From Synechococcus sp. Tobar12-5m-g (GTDB lineage Bacteria; Cyanobacteriota; Cyanobacteriia; PCC-6307; Cyanobiaceae), in assembly GCF_024345415.1 (NCBI RefSeq), contig NZ_JAGQBB010000002.1:124001-188000 (forward strand): a stretch of 64,000 nucleotides of DNA, written 5' to 3'. A program made the position numbers and the translations under genes. The notes beneath the pieces were generated by a model. That model saw only the letters and a program-made list of their open reading frames with translations, did no database searches and was not told the DNA's origin. This document shows positions 25,101 to 33,125 of the stretch, in pieces (position 1 is the stretch's first letter; each line of letters begins with the position of its first letter).

Positions 25101-25825
25101 CCCGCACCCTGCTCAGCCTCGCTGATGACCTGGTGAAACGCAGTGTCTGGATGATCGGCGGCGATGGCTGGGCCTACGACATCGGCTTCGGCGGCATCGA
25201 TCACCTCTTTGCGAGCAATCACAACGTCAACCTCCTGGTGCTGGATACGGAGGTGTACTCCAACACCGGTGGACAGATGTCGAAGGCCACGCCCCGGGGA
25301 GCGGTGGCGAAGTTCGCCAGCGATGGCAAGGCCAGCGCCAAGAAGGACCTCGGATTGATCGCGGTGACCTACGGCAACGTCTACGTGGCCAGCGTGGCGA
25401 TGGGCGCCCGCGATGAGCACACCCTGCGGGCGTTCATCGAAGCCGAGTCCTATGACGGCCCGTCGCTGATCCTGGCCTACTCCCACTGCATCGCCCACGG
25501 CATCGACATGGCCAAGGGCATGCACCATCAGCGGCAGGCGGTGGACTCCGGCCGCTGGCTGCTCTACCGCCACGACCCCCGCCGGGCCGCCCGTGGGGAG
25601 AACCCCCTGATCGTCGATTCCCACGCCCCCACCCTGCCTGTCGCCGAGGCGATGGCCGCCGAAAACCGCTTCCGCATGCTCCGCTACAGCCAGCCCGACC
25701 AGGCCCGAATGCTGACCCGGCTGGCCCAGGGCGACGTTGACGAGCGCTGGGCACGCTACCAGCAGATGGCAGCCCCCCTGGCCTCACCGCCCGCCGCTGG
25801 CACGAGCCCGGCTCCGTCGCCATGA
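22166..25825 (+). CDS. nifJ: Pyruvate:ferredoxin (flavodoxin) oxidoreductase
   Basis: 1219 residues, a full single-chain homodimeric PFOR. The N-terminal pyruvate-binding domain has YPITPATPMGEWAD. Two 4Fe-4S motifs follow: C700xxC703xxC706xxxC710 and C756xxC759xxC762xxxC766. The TPP domain has C830AGC833 and NATGC858SS for the proximal cluster, plus the GDGWAYDIGFGG pyrophosphate motif. It oxidises pyruvate to acetyl-CoA and reduces ferredoxin, feeding fermentation and, in cyanobacteria, the bidirectional hydrogenase. It sits inside the hyp operon, overlapping hypC at its start and the DHOD-like gene at its end (4 bp each). Confidence 0.97.
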   Translation: MSRACLDGNEAVARVAYRLNEVMAIYPITPATPMGEWADSWAAAGRPNLWGTEPTVVEMQSEAGVAGVVHGALQAGALSTTFTASQGLLLMIPNLYKIAGELTATVIHVASRALATGALSIFGDHSDVMATRGSGCALLCSASVQEAGDFAAIASLATLRSRLPFLHFFDGFRTSHEIQTVALIADDDLRALIPESLVEAHRRRGLTPDQPVIRGTSQNPDVAFQAREAVNGFYAAAPELVQQAMDAFAAITGRAYRLFDYHGDPAAERVVVLMGSGCETAHEAVDALTAAGERVGVLKVRLFRPFSAERLVAALPASVRAIAVLDRCKEPGSGGEPLYLDVVNAVQEAWPGRTAAAAATPRVIGGRFGLASKEFTPAMVKAVLDELRQERPRNHFTVGINDDLTHRSLAIDEAFSTEPDDEFRAIVYGLGSDGTVGANKNAIRIIGEGTAQHAQGYFVYDSKKSGSVTVSHLRFGPRPIRSTYLVQRAHLVACHQWDFLGRFDLLEAALPGGTLLLNSPWEAAAIWEHLPEAMRRQIVAKDLRVFAINASALARELGLGGRINTIMQTCFFSLAAVMPLEQALGAIRSAIRHSYARKGEQVVALNLQAVDLALARLAPVTAGPVDGADTDSAGMAAAVADPFATAPAFVRQVIAPQLARQGERLPVSALPVDGTFPCGTARWEKRNIAEAIPVWDPEVCVQCGKCVMVCPHAVIRAKVVEPQELQAAPPGFLSAPARDQHWAGQSFTLQVAAEDCTGCSLCVEICPARHRGEPRRKAINMAPQRPLRDQQRDNWDFFLSLPNPDRLALNPHHINQQQLQQPLFEFSGACAGCGETPYIKLATQLFGDRMVVANATGCSSIYGGSLPTSPWSANDEGRGPAWSNSLFEDNAEFGLGFRLAYDQRRHRAEALVRQLSSQGDPAGPIPSALAEALLGADQSDEPGIFEQRQRVAALKARLQATLHDSAPGTGNADGTLVAARTLLSLADDLVKRSVWMIGGDGWAYDIGFGGIDHLFASNHNVNLLVLDTEVYSNTGGQMSKATPRGAVAKFASDGKASAKKDLGLIAVTYGNVYVASVAMGARDEHTLRAFIEAESYDGPSLILAYSHCIAHGIDMAKGMHHQRQAVDSGRWLLYRHDPRRAARGENPLIVDSHAPTLPVAEAMAAENRFRMLRYSQPDQARMLTRLAQGDVDERWARYQQMAAPLASPPAAGTSPAPSP

Positions 25826-26862
25826 GTGACATCGACCTCAGCACCCGCTACCTCGGGCTGCCGCTGGCATCGCCCCTGATGGTGGGGGCCGCGGCGCCGC
25901 TCAGCGCCGACCCCGACCACATCCCCCGGCTGGCGGAGGCGGGGGCCGCGGCCGTTGTGCTCCATTCCCTGTTTCTGGAGCAGATCGAGCGGGATTGGCA
26001 GGAATGGGACCACCACCAGGAGCACGGTAGCGAGAGCTTCGCGGAATCGCTCAGCTACCTGCCCCGCACCGATCCAGGCAACCTCGGCACGGAGGGCTAC
26101 CTGCGGGAGATCGAAGCCGCCCGCCGCAGGGTGGACATCCCGATCATCGCCAGCCTCAACGGCGCCCACGCCGGGCCCTGGGCCGCCACCGCCCTGGCCC
26201 TGGAGCAGGCCGGTGCCAGTGCCATCGAGTTGAACCTCTATGCGGTGCCCACCGATCAGACCATCAGCGGCGCCGAGCTGGAAAACGAGCAAGTGGAGCT
26301 TGTGCGCGCTGTCTGCGCGGCGGTGACGCTGCCCGTGGCCGTGAAGCTCAGCCCCTACTACACCAATCTCACCCACCTGGCCCATCGCCTCCAGGCCGCG
26401 GGCGCGCGCGGGCTGGTGCTGTTCAACCGCTTCTACCAGCCCGACATCGACATCGACAGCCTGGAGCACCGCCCCAACCTGCTGCTCAGCACAGCGGCCG
26501 ACCTGCGGCTGCCGCTGCGCTGGATTGCCCTGCTCCATGGCCGGGTGACGCTCGACTTCGCCGCCAGCGGCGGCCTCAGCCACGGCACCGATGTGGTGCG
26601 GATGCTGATGGTGGGCGCCAGCGTCACGATGGTGGTGGCGGCCCTGCTGCGCCATGGGCCAGAACATCTCCGCACGATGGAGTCGGAGCTGCGCCAGTGG
26701 CTCGAGCAGCACGACTACGGCTCACTCGACCAGTTGCGGGGTTGCCTCTCCCAGCAGCGCGCCCCCGACCCGGGTGCCTTCGAGCGGGCCCAGTACATGC
26801 GGGCCATCTCCAGTTATCCAACCCCAGCTTGGGAGCAGCCCCTGGATGCCCAGGTCCGATGA
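25822..26862 (+). CDS. Dihydroorotate-dehydrogenase-like flavoprotein
   Basis: 346 residues with a TIM-barrel FMN fold: [49 protein letters not shown] and the late [19 protein letters not shown] phosphate-binding region. It is of the DHOD-like group found beside nifJ in cyanobacteria (as in the sll0741-sll0744 area of Synechocystis, from memory). It is probably not the pyrimidine enzyme; its linkage to PFOR suggests a redox role with unknown substrate. It overlaps nifJ (4 bp) and hypD (4 bp). Confidence 0.88.
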   Translation: MSDIDLSTRYLGLPLASPLMVGAAAPLSADPDHIPRLAEAGAAAVVLHSLFLEQIERDWQEWDHHQEHGSESFAESLSYLPRTDPGNLGTEGYLREIEAARRRVDIPIIASLNGAHAGPWAATALALEQAGASAIELNLYAVPTDQTISGAELENEQVELVRAVCAAVTLPVAVKLSPYYTNLTHLAHRLQAAGARGLVLFNRFYQPDIDIDSLEHRPNLLLSTAADLRLPLRWIALLHGRVTLDFAASGGLSHGTDVVRMLMVGASVTMVVAALLRHGPEHLRTMESELRQWLEQHDYGSLDQLRGCLSQQRAPDPGAFERAQYMRAISSYPTPAWEQPLDAQVR

Positions 26863-27971
26863 GCCTGCCCAGTCCCTACCGCAGGCCGGAGGCAGTGCAT
26901 CGGCTGGCGGCGGTCCTGCGACGGGAGATCACCCGGCCCTGGACGGTGATGGAGGTCTGCGGCGGCCAGACCCACGCGATTCTGCGCCATGGCCTCGATC
27001 AGTTGCTGCCGGATCAGCTCGAACTGATCCATGGGCCCGGCTGCCCCGTTTGCGTCACGGCTGAGGCGGCGATCGATCGGGCCCAGGCGCTGGCCGGGCG
27101 GCCGGAGGTGATCCTCTGCTCCTACGGCGACATGCTGCGGGTGCCGGGTTCCAGTGCCCGCACCCTGCTCGACGTGCGCGCCGCCGGTGGTGATGTGCGG
27201 ATCGTCACCTCCCCCTCCGACCTGCTGGCCATTGCCCAGGCCCACCCGGAGCGAACGGTGGTGTTCTTCGCGGTGGGCTTTGAAACCACGGCGCCGGCCA
27301 CCGCCCTGCTGGCCCATCAGGCCTGGGCCCTCGGACTGCGGAACCTTGCCCTGCTGGTCTGCCATGGGCGGGTTCCACCGGCGATGGAGGCGATCCTCGC
27401 CGCCCCGGAGTGCCGCGTGCAGGGGTTTCTGGCGGCGGGCCACGTCTGCACGGTGATGGGGGTGGAGGAATACAGCCCGATCGCCTCGCGCCACGGCGTG
27501 CCGATCGTGGTCACCGGCTTTGAACCGGTGGATCTGCTCGAAGGCCTGCTCCAGTGCGTTCGTCAGTTGGAGCGAGGCGAGAGCCAGGTGCTCAACGCCT
27601 ACCCACGGGCCAGCCAGGCCGCCGGAAATGGCGCGGCGCGGGCGCTGATCGAGCGCGTGTTCACTCCGGTCGACCAGACCTGGCGCGGCCTCGGTGTGCT
27701 GAGCGGCAGTGGCCTGGGCCTGCGGCCGCCCTACGACGCCCTCGACGCGGAGCGGCGTTTCGGGACGATCATGCCCCGGCCGGCCGCTGGCAACGAGACT
27801 GATCCAGCCGATCCAGCCTCCCCCTGCATCAGCGGGCGGGTGCTGCAGGGGCTGGCTCGCCCCACCGATTGCCCGGCCTTCGGCGGCCACTGCACCCCGG
27901 AGCGGCCGCTCGGGGCGCCGATGGTCTCGGCGGAAGGGGCCTGCGCCGCCTATCACCGCTACCGCGCCTGA
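26859..27971 (+). CDS. hypD: Hydrogenase formation protein HypD
   Basis: 370 residues. Conserved motifs: [11 protein letters not shown] near the N-terminus, [10 protein letters not shown], the [10 protein letters not shown] block, GHVCTVMG, and the C-terminal Cys-rich [11 protein letters not shown]...GACAAY that binds the 4Fe-4S cluster. It is the scaffold where Fe(CN)2CO is built with HypC and HypE. The ATG at 26859 is chosen because it overlaps the preceding stop (ATGA) and matches the family N-terminus; a longer upstream frame is not credible. hypE begins 3 bp after its stop. Confidence 0.96.
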   Translation: MSLPSPYRRPEAVHRLAAVLRREITRPWTVMEVCGGQTHAILRHGLDQLLPDQLELIHGPGCPVCVTAEAAIDRAQALAGRPEVILCSYGDMLRVPGSSARTLLDVRAAGGDVRIVTSPSDLLAIAQAHPERTVVFFAVGFETTAPATALLAHQAWALGLRNLALLVCHGRVPPAMEAILAAPECRVQGFLAAGHVCTVMGVEEYSPIASRHGVPIVVTGFEPVDLLEGLLQCVRQLERGESQVLNAYPRASQAAGNGAARALIERVFTPVDQTWRGLGVLSGSGLGLRPPYDALDAERRFGTIMPRPAAGNETDPADPASPCISGRVLQGLARPTDCPAFGGHCTPERPLGAPMVSAEGACAAYHRYRA

Positions 27972-27974
27972 GCC

Positions 27975-28997
27975 ATGGATGCCTTCGCCTGTCCCTTGCC
28001 CCCTGGCGGGGCCGCCACGGTGCTGCTGGGCCACGGCGGTGGTGGCAGCCTCAGCCAGCAGTTGATCGACCAGCTTCTGGTGCCGGCCTTCGGCCCCGCC
28101 GATGGGGTGCTCCACGACGCGGCCGTGCTGCCCGCCGAAGAGGGGCCGCTCGCCTTCACCACCGACGCCTACGTGGTGCGTCCCCTGCAGTTCCCCGGCG
28201 GGGACATCGGCAGCCTGGCGGTCTTCGGCACCGTCAACGATCTGGCCATGGTGGGGGCCACCGCGATTGCCCTCAGCCTCAGCCTGATTCTGGAGGAGGG
28301 GTTGCCGATGCCCGTCCTGCACCAGGTGGTCGCCTCGATCCGCCTCGCCGCCCAACGCTGCGGCGTGCCGGTGGTGACCGGTGACACCAAGGTGGTGGAG
28401 CGGGGCAAGGGGGATGGGATCTACATCAACACCGCCGGGATCGGCCGCGTCGACCATGGGCTGGTGATCGGCCCCAAGGCGGTGCGGAGCGGTGACTCCA
28501 TCCTGGTGAGCGGCGATCTGGGTCGCCATGGGGTGGCGATCCTGGCGGCCCGCCAGGAGCTGGGTTTCCGCACGGAGCTCCACAGCGATCTGGCCCCCTT
28601 GCAGGAGCCGGTTCAGGCCCTGTTGGCGGCCGGCCTGGAGCTGCACTGCATGCGGGATCTCACCCGCGGCGGCCTGGCCAGCGCCCTGCATGAGATTGGC
28701 CGAGGCGCCGGCTTGGGGGTTCTGGTGCGAGAGAACGCCATTCCGATCGCCCCCGAGGTGGATGCCGCCTGCGAACTGCTGGGCCTCGATCCCCTGGCCA
28801 TGGCGAACGAGGGACGCTTCGTGTTGTTCCTGCCTGCTGCCGAGGCGAAGAGGGCCCTGGAGCTGCTGCGACGCTTTGAGCCCTCGGCCGCCATCATCGG
28901 CTCCGTGCAGGGTGATTCCGTGCTGCTCGAGAACAGCCTGGGACTGAACCGCCGCCTGGAACTGGGCCGGGGTGAGCAGTTGCCACGAATCTGCTGA
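27975..28997 (+). CDS. hypE: Carbamoyl dehydratase HypE
   Basis: 340 residues with PurM-like ATP-binding domains: LGHGGGGSLSQQLIDQLL, FTTDAYVVRPLQFPGGDIG and VVTGDTKVVERGKGDG. It ends in PRIC-COOH, the obligatory C-terminal cysteine that HypF carbamoylates and that HypE dehydrates to thiocyanate. It is the last gene of the operon; the ppsA gene converges 66 bp further on. Confidence 0.97.
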   Translation: MDAFACPLPPGGAATVLLGHGGGGSLSQQLIDQLLVPAFGPADGVLHDAAVLPAEEGPLAFTTDAYVVRPLQFPGGDIGSLAVFGTVNDLAMVGATAIALSLSLILEEGLPMPVLHQVVASIRLAAQRCGVPVVTGDTKVVERGKGDGIYINTAGIGRVDHGLVIGPKAVRSGDSILVSGDLGRHGVAILAARQELGFRTELHSDLAPLQEPVQALLAAGLELHCMRDLTRGGLASALHEIGRGAGLGVLVRENAIPIAPEVDAACELLGLDPLAMANEGRFVLFLPAAEAKRALELLRRFEPSAAIIGSVQGDSVLLENSLGLNRRLELGRGEQLPRIC

Positions 28998-29063
28998 TCA
29001 GGTCTGCTGATCCGGGACAGGGTTTCAGTGTTTCCACCGCTGCATGTTCTCCATCAGCTTGGC

Positions 29064-31529
29064 TCAGATAGCAGGGGCGATGCGCTCAGGCCCAATCCCC
29101 ATCTCCTTCTCCATCGCCGCGATCGCCAGCCGCGTCTTCACGACGGCGTCGGGATTGAGGCTGATCGAATCGATGCCTTCCTCCACCAGGAAGCGGGCGA
29201 AGTCGGGATAGTCGCTAGGGGCCTGGCCGCAGATGCCGATCTTGCGGCCGCAGCGTTTCGCCGTGCGGATCGCAAGGCGAATCATCTCCTTCACGGTGGG
29301 ATGCCGTTCGTCGAACAGCTCCGCCACCAGGGCCGAATCCCGATCCAGCCCCAGGGTGAGCTGGGTGAGGTCGTTGGAGCCGATCGAGAAACCATCGAAC
29401 CGCTCAGCAAACGCTTCAGCGCCGATCACGTTGCTGGGCAGCTCGCACATCACGTACACCTGCAACCCGTTCTCGCCCCGGCTCAGGCCGTGGCTGGCCA
29501 TCTCGGCCAGCACCCGATCCCCTTCCTCCGGTGTTCGGCAGAACGGCACCATCGGGATCACATTGGTGAGACCCATCGCATCCCGCACCCGCTTCAGGGC
29601 CGCGCATTCCAGGGCGAAGGCGTCGCGGAAGGCCGGGGCGTAGTAACGGGAGGCGCCGCGCCAGCCGATCATCGGGTTCTCCTCCCGGGGCTCGAAGGCC
29701 GCGCCACCCAGCAACTTCGCGTATTCGTTGCTCTTGAAGTCGGAGAACCGCAGGATCACCGGCCGGGGATGAAACGCCGCCGCCAGCCGGGCCATGCCCT
29801 GGCTGAGCAGGTCCACGTAGTAGTCGGCGGGATGGGGGTAGCCGCGGGTGAGGGAGGCGATCGCGGCGCGCTGCTCTGGATCGGCCACGCGCTCCGGCGC
29901 GAGCAACGCCATCGGGTGGACCTTGATGTGGTTGGCGATGATGAATTCCAGCCGGGCCAGGCCAATGCCGTCACAGGGAATGGCCGCCAGGTTGAAGGCC
30001 TCCTCCGAGTTCCCCACATTCATCAGGATGCGGGTGTGGGTGGGGGGAAGATCGCCGAGTTCCTGCTCGTCAAGGCTGAAGGCCAGCTCTCCTCGGTAGA
30101 CGAAACCCTGATCCCCCTCGCAGCAGCTGGCCGTGATAATCTCGCCGTCGGCGATCGCCGTGGTGGCATCGCCGCAGCCCACGACCGCCGTGATGCCCAT
30201 TTCGCGGGCGATGATCGCCGCATGGCAGGTGCGGCCGCCCTGGTTGGTGATCACCCCGCTGGCTTTCTTCAGGATCGGTTCCCAGTCGGGATCGGTCCGG
30301 TTGGTGACAAGCAGATCGCCGGCCGCGAACCGGTCGATTTCGGAGGGATCGCCGATCACCCGGGCCCGGCCGCTGCTCACAGAGGCTCCGATCGCCCGTC
30401 CATCGGTGATCAGCTCCGCGCTGTGGGGCGCCAGATGCCAGCTGCGCAGCAGCGTGGCCGAGCGGCGTGACTCCACCGTCTCAGGCCGCGCCTGCAGGAT
30501 GAACAGCTCACCGCTGAGGCCGTCCTTGGCCCACTCGATGTCCATCGGCGTCGGCGTGCCGCGCTGCTCGCTGTAGTGCGCCTCGATCAGGCAGGCCCAG
30601 CGCGCCAGGGTCAGCACGTCCTCATCGCTGATGGCGAAACGCCGGCGGTCCTCCTCGGCGACCGGCACGTTGCGCGTGGAGGCCCGGGAATTGGCGGAGT
30701 CCGCGTGGACCATGCGGATCTCCTTGCTGCCCAGACGCCGGCTGAGGATCGGGGCAAAGCCCTGGCGCAGGGTGGGCTTGAAGATCAGATACTCATCCGG
30801 GTTCACCGCCCCCTGCACCACGTTCTCGCCGAGGCCGTAGGCGGCGGTGAGCAGCACCGTGTCCCGGAATCCGGTTTCGGTGTCGATCGTGAAGATCACC
30901 CCGGAGGCGGCCAGATCCGATCGCACCATGCGCTGCACGCCGATCGAGAGCGCCACGTCGCAGTGGTCGAAGCCGTTGATCTGGCGGTAGGAAATGGCGC
31001 GGTCCGTGAACAGCGACGCATAACAGCGGCGGCAGGCCTCCAGCAGCGCTGCCTCGCCCTGGATGTTGAGAAACGTCTCCTGCTGACCGGCAAAACTGGC
31101 ATCCGGCAGGTCTTCGGCGGTGGCACTGGAACGCACCGCCACGCTGCAGGGTTCGCCCCCTCCGCCTCCTTCCACCCCGCACAGCCTCGCGTAGGCCGCC
31201 ACGATCGCCTGCTCCAGCGGCTCCGGCAGGGAGGCCGCGAGGATCCGTTTGCGCGCCGCCCTGCCGGCGGCCTGCAGGGCGCCCAGGTTCGTGCAGTCGA
31301 GCTTCTCCAGCAGCTTTTCCAGCGGTTCATCAAGCCCGTTGTGGGCGAGGAAGAACCGATAGGCCGCGGCGGTGGAGGCGAAGCCCCCCGGCACGCGCAC
31401 TCCCTGGGCCGTGAGCTGGCGGATCAGTTCGCCGAGCGAGGCGTTCTTGCCCCCCACGGTGGCGAGGTCGTTGAGTCCCACGGCCTCGAAGGGCACCACG
31501 AGCTCCCGGTTGCCGACCATCTCGTCCAT
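29064..31529 (-). CDS. ppsA: Phosphoenolpyruvate synthase
   Basis: 821 residues. N-terminal ATP-grasp domain (FEAVGLNDLATVGGKNASLG; AVRSSATAEDLPDASFAGQQ), the phosphohistidine domain GGRTCHAAIIARE (His436) and the C-terminal PEP/pyruvate barrel (GSNDLTQLTLGLDRDS, GICGQAPSDYPDF). It converts pyruvate + ATP to PEP + AMP + Pi. It faces the hyp-nifJ operon, so the two pyruvate-consuming enzymes PFOR and PpsA are neighbours. Start at ATG 31529. Confidence 0.97.
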   Translation of the reverse strand: MDEMVGNRELVVPFEAVGLNDLATVGGKNASLGELIRQLTAQGVRVPGGFASTAAAYRFFLAHNGLDEPLEKLLEKLDCTNLGALQAAGRAARKRILAASLPEPLEQAIVAAYARLCGVEGGGGGEPCSVAVRSSATAEDLPDASFAGQQETFLNIQGEAALLEACRRCYASLFTDRAISYRQINGFDHCDVALSIGVQRMVRSDLAASGVIFTIDTETGFRDTVLLTAAYGLGENVVQGAVNPDEYLIFKPTLRQGFAPILSRRLGSKEIRMVHADSANSRASTRNVPVAEEDRRRFAISDEDVLTLARWACLIEAHYSEQRGTPTPMDIEWAKDGLSGELFILQARPETVESRRSATLLRSWHLAPHSAELITDGRAIGASVSSGRARVIGDPSEIDRFAAGDLLVTNRTDPDWEPILKKASGVITNQGGRTCHAAIIAREMGITAVVGCGDATTAIADGEIITASCCEGDQGFVYRGELAFSLDEQELGDLPPTHTRILMNVGNSEEAFNLAAIPCDGIGLARLEFIIANHIKVHPMALLAPERVADPEQRAAIASLTRGYPHPADYYVDLLSQGMARLAAAFHPRPVILRFSDFKSNEYAKLLGGAAFEPREENPMIGWRGASRYYAPAFRDAFALECAALKRVRDAMGLTNVIPMVPFCRTPEEGDRVLAEMASHGLSRGENGLQVYVMCELPSNVIGAEAFAERFDGFSIGSNDLTQLTLGLDRDSALVAELFDERHPTVKEMIRLAIRTAKRCGRKIGICGQAPSDYPDFARFLVEEGIDSISLNPDAVVKTRLAIAAMEKEMGIGPERIAPAI

Positions 31530-31572
31530 CCGCCTCGGCGCCCCTGGTCTCTGTTCAAATTAGGGCAAAGAC

Positions 31573-31794
31573 TCAGCCCTTCCCGGCGGTGGCGCTCAGG
31601 CGCTGGAAGAGCCGATAGCCCAGGCCGCCCCACAGCACCGTCCAGACCGTGAAGGTGGCCAGGGTGCCCAGCTGGTTGGTGTCGATCGCATAAACGCCGG
31701 CGTTGATCAGGCCGGCATCGATCAGGGAGCCGCCGATCCCCCAGCCCAGCACCCAGCTGGCGATGAAGCCGATCGCCTGAAGATTGCCGGTCAT
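31573..31794 (-). CDS. Small integral membrane protein (73 aa)
   Basis: The frame starts MTGNLQAIGFIASWVLGWG and has two hydrophobic helices (IGFIASWVLGWGIGGSLIDAG and LATFTVWTVLWGGLGYRLF) joined by a short polar loop (AIDTNQ). Longer upstream starts are possible, but ATG 31794 begins at the first hydrophobic unit and leaves room for the divergent SPFH gene promoter. No family name is assigned. ppsA lies 43 bp downstream. Confidence 0.7.
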   Translation of the reverse strand: MTGNLQAIGFIASWVLGWGIGGSLIDAGLINAGVYAIDTNQLGTLATFTVWTVLWGGLGYRLFQRLSATAGKG

Positions 31795-31871
31795 TGTGGA
31801 GGTCAGGTGGCTTCCCGCCATTCTGGCCCGGTGCCTAGGGTCGAAGCCCAACCTGCCCGCCGTGATCACCC

Positions 31872-32678
31872 ATGCAAAGCTCGATGCGCCCAGCCAATGG
31901 GGATGGGCCGGGAGCCTCCTTCCAGGTGATCGGCGCGGTGGCGGTGGCGCTGCTGCTCCTGCTGACCCAGACCATCTTCATCGTGCCGGCCGGCAACGTG
32001 GCGGTGGTCACCACCCTCGGCAAGGTGACCGGTGGCCAGCGCAGCCCAGGCCCGAACATCAAGGCGCCGCTGATTCAGGCCACCTCCCTCTTCGACGTGC
32101 GCACCCAGGTGCGCCCAGAGCAGTTCTCCACCCTCACCAAGGACCTGCAGGTGATCGAGGCCACCGCCACGGTGAAGTACGCGATCAAGCCCAGTGAGGC
32201 GGCGCGGATCTTCGAGACGATCGCCACCGACAACTCCCAGATCTATGCGCGGATCATCCAGCCGTCGCTGCTCAAAGCCCTGAAATCGGTGTTTTCCCAG
32301 TATGAGCTGGTCACGATTGCCACCGAGTGGAACAGCATCTCGGAGCTGGTTCAAGACAAGGTGGCCGAGGAACTCAGCAAGTTCAATTATGTGGTCGTGC
32401 AGGGGCTCGATCTCACCGGACTGCAGATCGCCGAGGAATACCGCGCCGCGATTGAGCAGAAGCAGATCGCCGACCAGCGGCTGCTGCGGGCCCAGACCGA
32501 AGTGAAGATCGCCGATCAGGAAGCCCAGCGCTACCAGATCCTCAACTCCAGCCTCGACGACCAGGTGCTCTACAAGCTCTTCCTGGATAAGTGGGACGGC
32601 CAGACCTCGGTGGTGCCGGCCCTGCCGGGAACGCCGGGCACCTCTGCCCCCTCGGTCATCGTCAACGGCCGCCGCTGA
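31872..32678 (+). CDS. Prohibitin/SPFH (band 7) domain protein
   Basis: 268 residues. One N-terminal TM helix (VIGAVAVALLLLLTQTIFIV) is followed by a band 7 domain (GNVAVVTTLGKVTGGQRSPG, FDVRTQVRPEQFSTLTKDLQ, FETIATDNSQIYARIIQPSL) and a helical C-terminal part with Gln/Ala/Glu (YRAAIEQKQIADQRLLRAQT) that usually assembles prohibitin-like rings. It resembles Synechocystis prohibitin homologues. Likely a membrane scaffold, possibly modulating FtsH activity. Confidence 0.9.
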   Translation: MQSSMRPANGDGPGASFQVIGAVAVALLLLLTQTIFIVPAGNVAVVTTLGKVTGGQRSPGPNIKAPLIQATSLFDVRTQVRPEQFSTLTKDLQVIEATATVKYAIKPSEAARIFETIATDNSQIYARIIQPSLLKALKSVFSQYELVTIATEWNSISELVQDKVAEELSKFNYVVVQGLDLTGLQIAEEYRAAIEQKQIADQRLLRAQTEVKIADQEAQRYQILNSSLDDQVLYKLFLDKWDGQTSVVPALPGTPGTSAPSVIVNGRR

Positions 32679-32708
32679 CTTCGTGGCCGTGAACCGGCCA
32701 TCGCTGAC

Positions 32709-33083
32709 TCAGGGATCGCTGTGGCAGGGGGGTGTCAGCCCCGGCAGGCTGAACTCCAGGAACCAGAGGAACTCGCGCGAGCGCCAGCCCAGATCGAACG
32801 GCGCCGTGGGCTCCCAGTCAGCCGGCTCAAGCCCGAACGCCTCCAGGAGGTAGGCGGGCAGCAATGGCTCCACCGCCTCCTGGCCCTCTTCATTTTCCTG
32901 AAACAACCGATCGAGATAAAGGGCGGCGAAGATGCCGCTCTCCTCATCCACCACCACAAGCTCGAACGGTCCGTCGGCGGCGGGCAGGGGCGTCACCTCG
33001 AAGAACTCGTCCCGCTCGAGCGGATCGCTGGGGGCCTGGGCCATCAGTGCCGCCAGGGCTTGCTTGAAGCGGTCGAGGGCCAT
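32709..33083 (-). CDS. Conserved acidic protein of unknown function
   Basis: 124 residues, strongly acidic, without TM segments: MALDRFKQALAALMAQAPSD, then FELVVVDEESGIFAALYLDR, AVEPLLPAYLLEAFGLEPA and an aromatic end WRSREFLWFLEFSLPGL. I do not recognise a family with certainty. It lies 42 bp downstream of the CPBP gene on the same strand and may be the last gene of that operon. Confidence 0.75.
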   Translation of the reverse strand: MALDRFKQALAALMAQAPSDPLERDEFFEVTPLPAADGPFELVVVDEESGIFAALYLDRLFQENEEGQEAVEPLLPAYLLEAFGLEPADWEPTAPFDLGWRSREFLWFLEFSLPGLTPPCHSDP

Positions 33084-33125
33084 GGGTCATGCAGGCTGGT
33101 GCCCCCCAAGTCTCGCGCCGAACGC

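Noticed and set aside
22240..25624. Long leftward frames opposite nifJ
   Set aside because: nifJ has complete PFOR cluster and TPP motifs; the opposite frames are shadows.
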